DNA of 47,081 nt, from positions 1 to 47,081 of the forward strand of contig JAAESX010000162.1 in assembly GCA_024228935.1 (NCBI GenBank). The letters are read 5' to 3'. A model generated the notes under the pieces. It was not told where the DNA came from. It did not search any database and saw nothing but the letters and a program-made list of their open reading frames with translations. Of this stretch, positions 40,619 to 47,081 are shown piece by piece (position 1 is the stretch's first letter; each line of letters starts with the position of its first letter). Position numbers and translations under genes: made by a program. This DNA is from Pseudomonadota bacterium. Its GTDB lineage: Bacteria; Myxococcota_A; UBA796; CAJQPC01.

Positions 40619-40939
40619 ATGATGCTCTTCGCCCTCACCTTCTCACTGGCCTGCGGCTCCAAGGACTGCGCCGAGCTCGGCGACGCCACCGCAAAGGACT
40701 GGTGCTACTACGACCTGGCCGTCGCGGCGGCCGAAAAGGACGACCTGGACGGCGCCATCGCCGAGATCCAGAAGATCCAGGACCCCATCGTCCAGTCGGC
40801 GACGACCAAGCGGATCATCGAGGAGTCCCCGCTCCGACTGGATGCCGCGGGCGCCGAGCGGCTGTGCACGCAGCTGGATCAGAAGGGCTCGGAGACGTGC
40901 CTGCGCGACTGGAAGCGTCCGCACCTCTGGGGCGAATGA
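40619..40939 (+). CDS. Small Cys-containing lipoprotein
   Basis: A 106-residue protein, not recognised. MMLFALTFSLAC is a short uncharged lipoprotein signal (Cys 12). The mature part has CAELGDATAKDWCYYDLAVA and LCTQLDQKGSETCLRDW, two C-x(n)-C helical modules that resemble those of the next protein (VCDRMGSGSSRDRCYELAV). The start could be either of two adjacent ATGs. The stop overlaps the next start (ATGA). Confidence 0.7.
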   Translation: MMLFALTFSLACGSKDCAELGDATAKDWCYYDLAVAAAEKDDLDGAIAEIQKIQDPIVQSATTKRIIEESPLRLDAAGAERLCTQLDQKGSETCLRDWKRPHLWGE

Positions 40940-41838
40940 TCCTCGCGCTGCTCGGCTGCGGTGGCCCCGACCTCGTCGACGGCCTGCCGGACGACCTCGT
41001 CGCCGAGCTGAAGACCTGCACCTACGTCGAGGGCGAGCACCGCGACGCGTGTGCGCTCGAGGTCCTGGAGCGCATCGGGCTCGAGGTCGAGGGCCGGACG
41101 ATGGGCGCCGTGTGCGACCGGATGGGCTCCGGCAGCAGCCGTGACCGCTGCTACGAGCTCGCCGTGCGCACGCCGAACAACCCTGCAGACGTCTCGGACT
41201 GCGGCAAGATCGACGACGAGCTGCTCGGCTACTCCTGCGTCCTCGCCGACGCCGACCGACGCATGGACGGCTCGCTCGAAGACGCGCTGGAGGCCTGCCG
41301 GAAGACCGGACCGCTGTTCCGCCACTGCGCGACCCACCTGGGCACCCACCGCCTCGACACCTGGGCCCAGCTCGGGCTGGCCACCATGAGCGAGGAGGTG
41401 GCACTCGTGCTCGCCGAGGAGCCGGACCTCTCGTTCGACTCCGACTTCGGCTACTCGATCGGGTACGCCACCTGGCAGCTCGGGCAGATCGCCGGCGTCG
41501 CCGGTCCGTGCGAGGCGTTCCCGTACGGCGACGGCAAGATGGCCTGCGAGACCGCCGTCATGAGCCCCTCGCGAGGGCATCAGCGGACGCAAGGCGGCCA
41601 GGGCACGCTGCCCGGCGGCTCGGTCCAAGGCGGCGGCCAGGGCGGAGGCCAAGGCGGCATGCAGGGCGGCGGCATGCAGGGCGGCGGCATGCAGGGCGGC
41701 GGCATGCAGGGCGGAATGGGACAGGCCGGCGGCCAGGGCGGAATGGGACAGGGCGGAATGGGACAGCCCGGGATGCAGGGCGGCGTCCAGGTCGAAGGCG
41801 GCGCGACGTTCCAGCCAGGCGGCCCGGCGAACAAGTGA
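40936..41838 (+). CDS. Lipoprotein with Cys-paired helical modules and Gly/Met/Gln-rich tail
   Basis: A 300-residue protein. MILALLGC places lipid Cys at residue 8, the shortest signal in the window. Residues 25-200 contain repeated Cys pairs (KTCTYVEGEHRDAC, VCDRMGSGSSRDRC, DCGKIDDELLGYSC, ACRKTGPLFRHC), likely disulphide-linked helical hairpins related to the preceding small lipoprotein. From about residue 215 the chain becomes a low-complexity tail of GGMQGGG and GGMGQ units ending FQPGGPANK. Function unknown; a disordered surface tail or metal (Met-thioether) binding are possibilities. ATG 40936 overlaps the previous stop, and the stop overlaps the next GTG. Confidence 0.72.
   Translation: MILALLGCGGPDLVDGLPDDLVAELKTCTYVEGEHRDACALEVLERIGLEVEGRTMGAVCDRMGSGSSRDRCYELAVRTPNNPADVSDCGKIDDELLGYSCVLADADRRMDGSLEDALEACRKTGPLFRHCATHLGTHRLDTWAQLGLATMSEEVALVLAEEPDLSFDSDFGYSIGYATWQLGQIAGVAGPCEAFPYGDGKMACETAVMSPSRGHQRTQGGQGTLPGGSVQGGGQGGGQGGMQGGGMQGGGMQGGGMQGGMGQAGGQGGMGQGGMGQPGMQGGVQVEGGATFQPGGPANK
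41653..41714 (+). repeat. 15-base tandem repeat coding Gly-Gly-Met-Gln-Gly
   Basis: Four near-perfect copies of GGCGGCATGCAGGGC, followed by degenerate GGCGGAATGGGACAG copies to about 41800. In-frame within the lipoprotein tail, so copy changes preserve the reading frame. Confidence 0.85.
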
Positions 41839-42161
41839 TCTGGCTCGTCCTGCTCGCCTGCGACGGGGCTGGGGTGGTTGACTCGAGCGAGCCGTCGCCG
41901 TGCGACTCCGGGCCCGACGTCACGTGGGACGCCTGGGCGAACGGCTTCTTCGCGACCTACTGCCGTTCCTGCCACTCCATCGACACGCCCGACCGGCGGA
42001 GCGCTCCGGAAGGGGTCGACTTCGACTCTCCGAGCGACGTGCGCGCGTTCTCCGATCGGGTGCGAGCCCGCGTCATCGACGACGAGTCGATGCCCGTCGG
42101 CGGGGGCGTGTACCCCGAGGATCTGGTCCTGCTGGAGCGCTACCTCGACTGCAGCATCTAG
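41835..42161 (+). CDS. Small c-type cytochrome-like lipoprotein
   Basis: A 108-residue protein. MIWLVLLAC (lipid Cys 9) is followed by an Asp/Ser/Pro linker and a single haem-binding motif, YCRSCHSID (Cys, Cys, His), at about residues 43-51. A later SMPVGGGVYP supplies a candidate axial Met, and LLERYLDC is the C-terminal helix typical of the sorbosone-dehydrogenase/cytochrome-c-like proteins found beside DUF1549-type genes. Periplasmic side, membrane-anchored; electron transfer role inferred. GTG 41835 overlaps the previous stop by four bases. Confidence 0.8.
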   Translation: MIWLVLLACDGAGVVDSSEPSPCDSGPDVTWDAWANGFFATYCRSCHSIDTPDRRSAPEGVDFDSPSDVRAFSDRVRARVIDDESMPVGGGVYPEDLVLLERYLDCSI

Positions 42162-42177
42162 CCGAGACCCCGGGCGG

Positions 42178-42189
42178 TAGAATGGGGCG
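42178..42189 (+). promoter_or_regulatory. -10 element directly before a start codon
   Basis: TAGAAT (five of six to TATAAT) ends six bases before ATG 42190, which places transcription start at or next to the A of the ATG. This suggests a leaderless message; no -35 is evident. Confidence 0.4.
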
Positions 42190-43041
42190 ATGCTCACGCT
42201 CCTCCTCAGCGCCTGCCACCCCACGGTCGACAGCGGCTCGCCCGAGGTCACGGACACCGGCACGTGGAAGCCTCCCGAGCGCGTGGTCCCCGCACCCGAG
42301 TGGTCGCCGGACGTCGTGGTCGCCGAGCTGGACGAGCTGGCGAGCGACGGGCTCCCGAACCTGCAGGTGACGCTGGACAGCTACATCGAGCTGATGGCTC
42401 TCGGGGACGAGACCTGCCCGGGCGACCCGACCCGATTCGATGACTCGACGGTCCCGCTGACCGGCTGCACCTCCGAAGCGGGTGTGACCTACTCGGGCGT
42501 CGCGGCGATGTTCCAGGACGAGGACCTCGGAGGCGGTGTCCAGCAAGGGTTCATCGTCTTCGGCGACTTCCAGTTCATCGACACCGAAGGCCACACGTAC
42601 ATCGCGGGCGGCAAGTCGCTGGAGCGCGTCGAGCCCGTAGCTGGTGGCCTCTTCATCAAGACGGAGCTGTCCGGCAGCTGGTCCTACCCGGCGACTCCGG
42701 GCTGGTTCGCCGACGGAGCGAGCGGGGCGCTGTACACCGAAGGGGAGCTCGTCGACGGCTCGCTCTCGCTGCAGATCTCCGGCGGCCTGGGTCTGCGCGG
42801 CCGAGCCACGTACACCCCTGGCCTGTTCTTCGACGACGCGGTCTGTCCCGACGGCGAGCCGACCGGCGAGATGGGAATCCGAGACCCCTCGGGCGGCTGG
42901 TGGACGGTCACCCTCGACGACGACTGCTCGGGGTGCGGCGCCCTCACCTGGACCGACGGCACCGAGTACGGCGAGGTCTGTCCGGGCCTGGCCGCTCTGG
43001 GCACCAGCTGGCGCGCGTCCATGTCCAGGTACTCGCCGTGA
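42190..43041 (+). CDS. Lipoprotein of unknown function
   Basis: A 283-residue protein starting MLTLLLSAC (lipid Cys 9). An in-frame TAG at 42178-42180 proves that no longer signal exists. The linker HPTVDSGSPEVTDTGTWKPP is Asp/Thr/Ser/Gly-rich. The mature part is beta-rich with Trp/Gly strands (FIVFGDFQFIDTEGHTYIAG, FIKTELSGSWSYPATPGWFA, SLSLQISGGLGLRGRATYTP) and a small Cys cluster near the end (DDDCSGCGAL). No family recognised. Its stop overlaps the next gene (GTGA). Confidence 0.78.
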   Translation: MLTLLLSACHPTVDSGSPEVTDTGTWKPPERVVPAPEWSPDVVVAELDELASDGLPNLQVTLDSYIELMALGDETCPGDPTRFDDSTVPLTGCTSEAGVTYSGVAAMFQDEDLGGGVQQGFIVFGDFQFIDTEGHTYIAGGKSLERVEPVAGGLFIKTELSGSWSYPATPGWFADGASGALYTEGELVDGSLSLQISGGLGLRGRATYTPGLFFDDAVCPDGEPTGEMGIRDPSGGWWTVTLDDDCSGCGALTWTDGTEYGEVCPGLAALGTSWRASMSRYSP

Positions 43042-44630
43042 GCCTCCTCCTGCTGCTGGCCTGCGAGCCCGAGCCCGTGGTGGTCGACTCGACCGCCCCG
43101 ACCGCATCGGTCTATGTCGAGCTCGACGCGCCCCGACTCCTCCGCCGGATGAGCCTGGATCTGCGCGGCATCCTGCCGAGAGTCGAGGAGCTGGATGCGG
43201 TCGAACAGGACCCGAGCCTGCTCGCGACGTACCGCGACGCCTATCTGGAAGATCCCCACCTCGAGGACGCCCTCGTCGAGCGACTCGCCGAGCGCTGGCA
43301 CACCCGCGTCGACGTCTTCAGCGGCGAGTGGTACGACTTCGGCCTGACGGAGCGCGACGAGTTCCTGTTCGAGAAGTCCGTCGGCGAAGAGCCCCTTCGG
43401 CTCATCGCGCGGACAATCGTCGAGGATCGGCCCTACGGTGAGATCGTCACGAGCGACAAGGTCGTCGCCAACGAAATGCTCGGCTCCATCTGGCCGATCG
43501 ACCGTCCCGAGGGCTCCGGCTGGGTCGAGTCGACGTGGACGGATGGACGACCAGCGGCGGGCATCCTCGCGAGCAACGGACTGTGGTGGCGCTACGACAC
43601 CGACGCGTTCAACCAGAACCGAGCGCGCGCCGCCGCGATCTTCCGTCTCCTCATCTGCGAGGACTTCCTCGCTCGCCCCGTCAGCCTCGACGCCGCCGTC
43701 GGCTCCGACCCCGAGACGGCGATTCGGAGCGAGCCAGCCTGCCAGGCCTGCCACTCGGCGATCGAGCCTGTGGCCGCCGGCCTCTTCGGGTTCTGGGTCG
43801 AGAGCCAGCACAGCGCAGCCGAGCTCTCCAGCTACCACGCCGAGCGCGAGCAGTGGGGCGTCGACGCGCTCGACGTCGAGCTCGCCTGGTTCGGCCAGCC
43901 CTACTACGGCCTGGACGACCTCGGAGGGCTCATCGCCCAGGACGCACGCTTCGATCGCTGCGCGGTCGAGTCCTGGAGCGAGTCGCTCTGGCGCCGGCCG
44001 GTCAGCGAGTCCGACTTCGACCGCCTGAGCGAGCTCCAGGCCGCCTACGACGGAGACGGCGGCCGCGTGAAGGCCTTGCTCCGCGCGATCACCGACGACG
44101 AGGTGTACCGAGCCGGCGGCCTGTCGCGCCCCACCCCGGCCGAGGAACAGACGACGCGGATGGTGGCCATCCACCAGCTGGCGTCCGCATCCGCCGAGCT
44201 GAGCGGGTTCGCCTGGCTCGACGAGGGGATCGACCACCTGGCCGAAGACGGACGGGGCTTCCGGATCCTGGGCGGAGGCGTGAACGGGACGAGCGTCACG
44301 GGCCCCCAACGGGACCCGGGACTGACGTGGGTCCTTGTCACGCAGCGCCTCGCCCAGGGCACCGCCTCCGACCTCGTCCGGCGTGAGCTCCTCAACGGCG
44401 ACCGCCTGCTCTTCACCCACGCCACCCTCGAGACCACCCCGGAGGACGAGGCCTTCGACGCGGAGCTCGCTCACCTGCGCTGGGCCCTCACGGCTCGACG
44501 CGCCGACGCGGATGTGGTGGCCGCGGACCGGGCGCTCTGGGTGGCCGTCGAGAGCGCCGATGGTGCCGAGGCGGCCTGGCGCTCAGTCCTGGAAGCGATC
44601 CTCCGTGACCCCGAGTACGTGAGCCTGTGA
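43038..44630 (+). CDS. DUF1549/DUF1588-type haem-motif lipoprotein (planctomycete-like)
   Basis: A 530-residue protein. MSLLLLLAC (lipid Cys 9) is followed by an acidic/Thr linker. Residues 33-47 read RLLRRMSLDLRGILP, the hallmark start of DUF1549-type domains. NGLWWRYDTDAFNQNRARAA (191-210) and EPACQACHSAIEP (232-244) match the DUF1588/1592 region, with a CxxCH haem motif at 235-239. DFDRLSELQAAYDGDGG begins a terminal DUF1585-like region with a repeat-like HQLASASAELSGF. In planctomycetes such proteins pair with a DUF1501 gene, as here immediately downstream. The biochemical role is unproven; oxidative attack on polymers has been suggested for the pair. Confidence 0.82.
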   Translation: MSLLLLLACEPEPVVVDSTAPTASVYVELDAPRLLRRMSLDLRGILPRVEELDAVEQDPSLLATYRDAYLEDPHLEDALVERLAERWHTRVDVFSGEWYDFGLTERDEFLFEKSVGEEPLRLIARTIVEDRPYGEIVTSDKVVANEMLGSIWPIDRPEGSGWVESTWTDGRPAAGILASNGLWWRYDTDAFNQNRARAAAIFRLLICEDFLARPVSLDAAVGSDPETAIRSEPACQACHSAIEPVAAGLFGFWVESQHSAAELSSYHAEREQWGVDALDVELAWFGQPYYGLDDLGGLIAQDARFDRCAVESWSESLWRRPVSESDFDRLSELQAAYDGDGGRVKALLRAITDDEVYRAGGLSRPTPAEEQTTRMVAIHQLASASAELSGFAWLDEGIDHLAEDGRGFRILGGGVNGTSVTGPQRDPGLTWVLVTQRLAQGTASDLVRRELLNGDRLLFTHATLETTPEDEAFDAELAHLRWALTARRADADVVAADRALWVAVESADGAEAAWRSVLEAILRDPEYVSL

Positions 44631-45880
44631 TGCGCCGCCGCGAGTTCCTCGCCCTGGGTGGCGCAGGGCTGCTCCTCCCGCGCCTCGCGCAAGCCGCGGA
44701 TGCGGGAGGAAGGCGGTTCTTCTTCCTCTTCTGCGAGGGTGGCTGGGACCCCAGCTACGTCATGGCGCCCCTGTTCGATGCGGCTGGCGTCGACACCGAA
44801 GAGGACGCCGAGGTGGGGTCAGCCGGGGGGCTGGAGTTCGTCGATCACGAGGACAGGCCGACCGTCCGGGCGTTCTTCGAGGCCAATGGGGACCGAACCG
44901 TGATCGTGAACGGCATCGAGGTGCCGTCTGTCACGCACGGCCGATGCACACGGTTCCTCTTCACGGGCCAGGGGGACTCCGGCGGAGACGACTGGCCGAC
45001 GATCCTCGCCGCCCGCAGCAGCGAGGACCTGCTGATGCCGCACGCCGTGATCAGCGGCCCAGCCTTTGCGGAGACGTACGGCAGCCACGTCGTGCGCCTG
45101 GGTCCGTCGGGACAGCTCGTCGATCTGCTCGACCCGCCCGATGGCCTGATGCCGCGCGTGGAGCGTCAGATCGAGCTCCCGACGTCCGAGGCGGAGTCCG
45201 CGGTCGATGCATACCTGCGCGAGCGGGCCGAGACGCTGAGGGGGCTCGCGACCGACGAGCGCCAGGCCGCGTTCCACGAGACCTACGGCAAGAGCTTGCG
45301 ACGAGCCTCCGACCTCCGCGAGTTCGGACTCGTCGAGGGCAGCGGATCGAGCAACGACCCCGTGATGCAGACCTACAACATCGCCCTGGACGCGCTCCAG
45401 GACGGTCTCTCCCGCTGCGCGATCGCCACCAACCTCGGTCGATTCTCGGCCGGCTGGGACACCCACTCGGAAAATATCGCCCAGTCGGAACACTTCGAGC
45501 TGCTGTTCGGGTACCTGCAGGAGATCATGGACGAGATGGACTCCCGACCGGGCCCGGCCGGGGGGACGCTCGCCGAGGAGACGGTCCTGGTGGTGTGCTC
45601 GGAGATGGGGCGAGGCCCGCTCTTGAACGCCTGGGGCGGCAAAGACCACCACCCGTGGACCTCGATGATGATCATCGGCGGCGGCATCTCTGGAGGCCGC
45701 ACGGTAGGTGCCTTCCAGAACGATGGACGCGGCGCTGCGGTGTCCTGGGACACCGGCGAAGTCGACGACTCGGGTACCACGATCCACGCCGCAGACGTGG
45801 GCGCTTCACTGCTCGCGCTTGGTGACGTGGACCCGGCTGAATACGTTGCGGGGACGCCGCTCCCCGCGCTCATGGACTAG
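44630..45880 (+). CDS. DUF1501 family protein with Tat signal
   Basis: A 416-residue protein. MRRREFLALGGAGLLLPRLA is a twin-arginine signal, so it is exported folded, possibly with a cofactor. The core is sulfatase/alkaline-phosphatase-like: FLFCEGGWDPSYVM (1st strand), AGWDTHSENIAQSEHFE, VLVVCSEMGRGP and KDHHPWTSMMIIGGGISGGR, all typical DUF1501 blocks. ATG 44630 shares a base with the preceding stop (TGATG); GTG 44627 is an alternative. The pair with the DUF1549-type gene is conserved in many lineages and points to one functional unit. Confidence 0.88.
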   Translation: MRRREFLALGGAGLLLPRLAQAADAGGRRFFFLFCEGGWDPSYVMAPLFDAAGVDTEEDAEVGSAGGLEFVDHEDRPTVRAFFEANGDRTVIVNGIEVPSVTHGRCTRFLFTGQGDSGGDDWPTILAARSSEDLLMPHAVISGPAFAETYGSHVVRLGPSGQLVDLLDPPDGLMPRVERQIELPTSEAESAVDAYLRERAETLRGLATDERQAAFHETYGKSLRRASDLREFGLVEGSGSSNDPVMQTYNIALDALQDGLSRCAIATNLGRFSAGWDTHSENIAQSEHFELLFGYLQEIMDEMDSRPGPAGGTLAEETVLVVCSEMGRGPLLNAWGGKDHHPWTSMMIIGGGISGGRTVGAFQNDGRGAAVSWDTGEVDDSGTTIHAADVGASLLALGDVDPAEYVAGTPLPALMD

Positions 45881-45891
45881 GAGTCCTTCCG

Positions 45892-47081
45892 ATGCTTTCG
45901 ACCCCCCTTCTCCTCTCGATGTTCACCGCCTGTGACGGGAACACCGAGACGCCCGCGACGGAGAGCAAGAGCCGCGCCGAGACGCCGTCCGAGGCCGTCG
46001 AGCGCACCACCCGGCGGACCACGTCGACCTCCACCGCGAGCGGTCAGGACGGCTGGTACATCCTCAGCGCAGCTGTCCAGTCGGTGGACGGCGGCGACGC
46101 GAGCGCCGACATCAACGAGATCCTCGAGCGCCGGGCTCTTCGCCAGGCCACCGAGGATCGTCTCCTGGCTCAGGCGATCAGCCAGCTGCAGGGTCAGCTG
46201 GCGTTCTCCTGCAAGTCGCCGGAGATCGACGCAGCATTCGCCGGTTTCCAGGAGACCGAGGCGTCCAGCCTCGAGGCCAACCGCGCAGATCTGCTCTCGA
46301 TCCTGGATCGGGCGGGTCCGACCGGCCGGGAGATCCTGTGGGACGTGGCCTCGCCGGACGAGACGTTCCATGCTGGACGAGAGGCGATGCTCTCGAACAC
46401 GCTGAAGAACCTGCCGTCGTGGGTCGCCTCGGATCCGGATCCGGATCGCGAGATGCAGGCCCGTCGCACCCTGCTGGCCCTCCGGTTCTCCATCGAGGGG
46501 ATCAACATGGAGACCGAGGCCGGCATCGCCGAGTTCCAGGCCGCCATCGCGGCGGTGGACCCGACCTCGGACGACGCGGCGCAGGAGCTGGTGGGCGGAC
46601 TGGCCACCCTCGACGCCACGATGCTCCACTCCCAGCAGCAGCGCGCGGACCAGCTCTTCGAGGCGTGCGCGCGCATGGCCGACGAGTACTGGCTCTCCAC
46701 GCTCGCGAAGGGTGAGGTCGCGCGCTTCCTCGGCACCATCGGAGGCACCGCGCCTACGACGGCCGACGTGAAGACGGCGGTCAGTTCGACGACGAGCGGT
46801 CCGAGCACCGCGGCGATGACACAGGTCACCCGCACGGGCAGCACGACGGGCGGCGGAGCCACAGGTGGAACGACGGGCGGCATGGGCGGCTCGACGGGCG
46901 CCACCGGCGCGATGGGTGGTGGATCCACCGGCGGCATGGGCGGCGGAAGCACCAGCGGCATGGGCGGCGGCGCCACCGGCGGCATGGGCGGCGGAAGCAC
47001 CAGCGGCGGCATGGGCGGCGGCGCCACCGGCGGCATGGGCGGCGGCGCCACCGGCGGCATGGGCGGCGGCGCCACCGGCGG
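45892..47081 (+). CDS. Lipoprotein with Gly/Met/Ser/Thr-rich repeat tail (window-truncated)
   Basis: At least 396 residues; no stop before the window end. MLSTPLLLSMFTAC (lipid Cys 14, uncharged) is followed by a Thr/Ser/Glu-rich linker. Residues 50-290 are mainly helical (ADINEILERRALRQATEDRL, AISQLQGQLAFSCKSPEIDA, HSQQQRADQLFEACARMADE). From about 305 the chain is a low-complexity tail of TGGMGGG, STSGMGGG and ATGGMGGG units. AGGAG lies eight bases before ATG 45892, 11 bases past the DUF1501 stop. No family is recognised; the Gly/Met tail echoes that of the lipoprotein at 40936. Confidence 0.8.
   Translation, partial: MLSTPLLLSMFTACDGNTETPATESKSRAETPSEAVERTTRRTTSTSTASGQDGWYILSAAVQSVDGGDASADINEILERRALRQATEDRLLAQAISQLQGQLAFSCKSPEIDAAFAGFQETEASSLEANRADLLSILDRAGPTGREILWDVASPDETFHAGREAMLSNTLKNLPSWVASDPDPDREMQARRTLLALRFSIEGINMETEAGIAEFQAAIAAVDPTSDDAAQELVGGLATLDATMLHSQQQRADQLFEACARMADEYWLSTLAKGEVARFLGTIGGTAPTTADVKTAVSSTTSGPSTAAMTQVTRTGSTTGGGATGGTTGGMGGSTGATGAMGGGSTGGMGGGSTSGMGGGATGGMGGGSTSGGMGGGATGGMGGGATGGMGGGATG
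46850..47081 (+). repeat. Tandem GGCGGCATGGGC/GGCGCCACC repeat
   Basis: Units of about 24 bases, GGCGGCATGGGCGGCGGCGCCACC with AGCACC variants, become nearly identical towards the window end and continue beyond it. In-frame within the lipoprotein tail, encoding Gly-Gly-Met-Gly-Gly-Gly-Ala/Ser-Thr. Confidence 0.88.

Noticed and set aside
41653..47081. Tandem repeats considered as CRISPR arrays
   Set aside because: Units are contiguous, in frame, Gly/Met-coding and without unique spacers; no cas genes are nearby.

Overview
The window is a gene-dense, very GC-rich chromosomal segment of a Gram-negative bacterium. It most resembles the Myxococcota (the former Deltaproteobacteria). The reasons are the RpoC and RpoB amino-terminal sequences, a secreted protein with MopE-type CDGxDNDC motifs, tandem FHA domains, and a very large set of lipoproteins with Asp/Ser/Thr/Gly-rich linkers. 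This placement comes from remembered family features, not from a search, and there is no 16S rRNA in the window.

Region 1 (1-10545, minus strand) is the conserved transcription-translation block. Read in the direction of transcription it is: a sigma70-like promoter, tRNA-Thr(TGT), tRNA-Tyr(GTA), tRNA-Gly(TCC), tRNA-Thr(GGT), tuf, a terminator-like hairpin, secE, nusG, rplK, rplA, rplJ, rplL, a structured spacer, rpoB, and rpoC (cut by the window start). The tRNA-tuf order matches E. coli thrU-tyrU-glyT-thrT-tufB.

Region 2 (10577-24771) holds envelope and metabolic genes. A minus-strand run encodes a large lipoprotein with a degenerate metallopeptidase-like domain, an M50 site-2-type protease, a membrane-anchored HEAT protein and an exported protein. 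It is divergent from a plus-strand run: a ceramidase-like lipoprotein, a J-domain/zinc-finger protein, a lipoprotein, an outer-membrane beta-barrel, a YggT protein and an exported HEAT protein. A convergent minus-strand run encodes ornithine carbamoyltransferase, an HMG-CoA-lyase-family enzyme and a tandem-FHA protein.

Region 3 (25022-40562) starts with a MopE-motif/beta-helix lipoprotein and a small exported, membrane-anchored protein. Then comes the most unusual locus: five related but divergent polytopic membrane proteins of GT-C-glycosyltransferase-like architecture. They are interleaved with two lipoproteins, two one-pass membrane proteins and an SGNH hydrolase, with stop/start overlaps throughout. 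One of the five carries an N-terminal extension resembling the small membrane protein encoded next to another, which hints at a complex. The most economical reading is a cell-surface glycan or lipid building and modification locus; the substrate is unknown.

Region 4 (40619-47081, plus strand) is a tightly packed series of lipoproteins: two Cys-patterned ones, a single-haem c-type cytochrome-like one, an unrecognised one, and a 530-residue protein of the planctomycete-type DUF1549/DUF1588 sort. It continues with a Tat-exported DUF1501 protein and a lipoprotein with a Gly/Met-rich repeat tail that runs off the window.

Two themes cross regions 2-4. Many exported proteins have extremely short N-terminal signal segments with no Lys or Arg (for example MLTLLLSAC), several of them fixed by an upstream in-frame stop or the lack of any other start codon. 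Genes are also chained by 1-10 base overlaps. No CRISPR array, prophage, insertion sequence or rRNA was seen.
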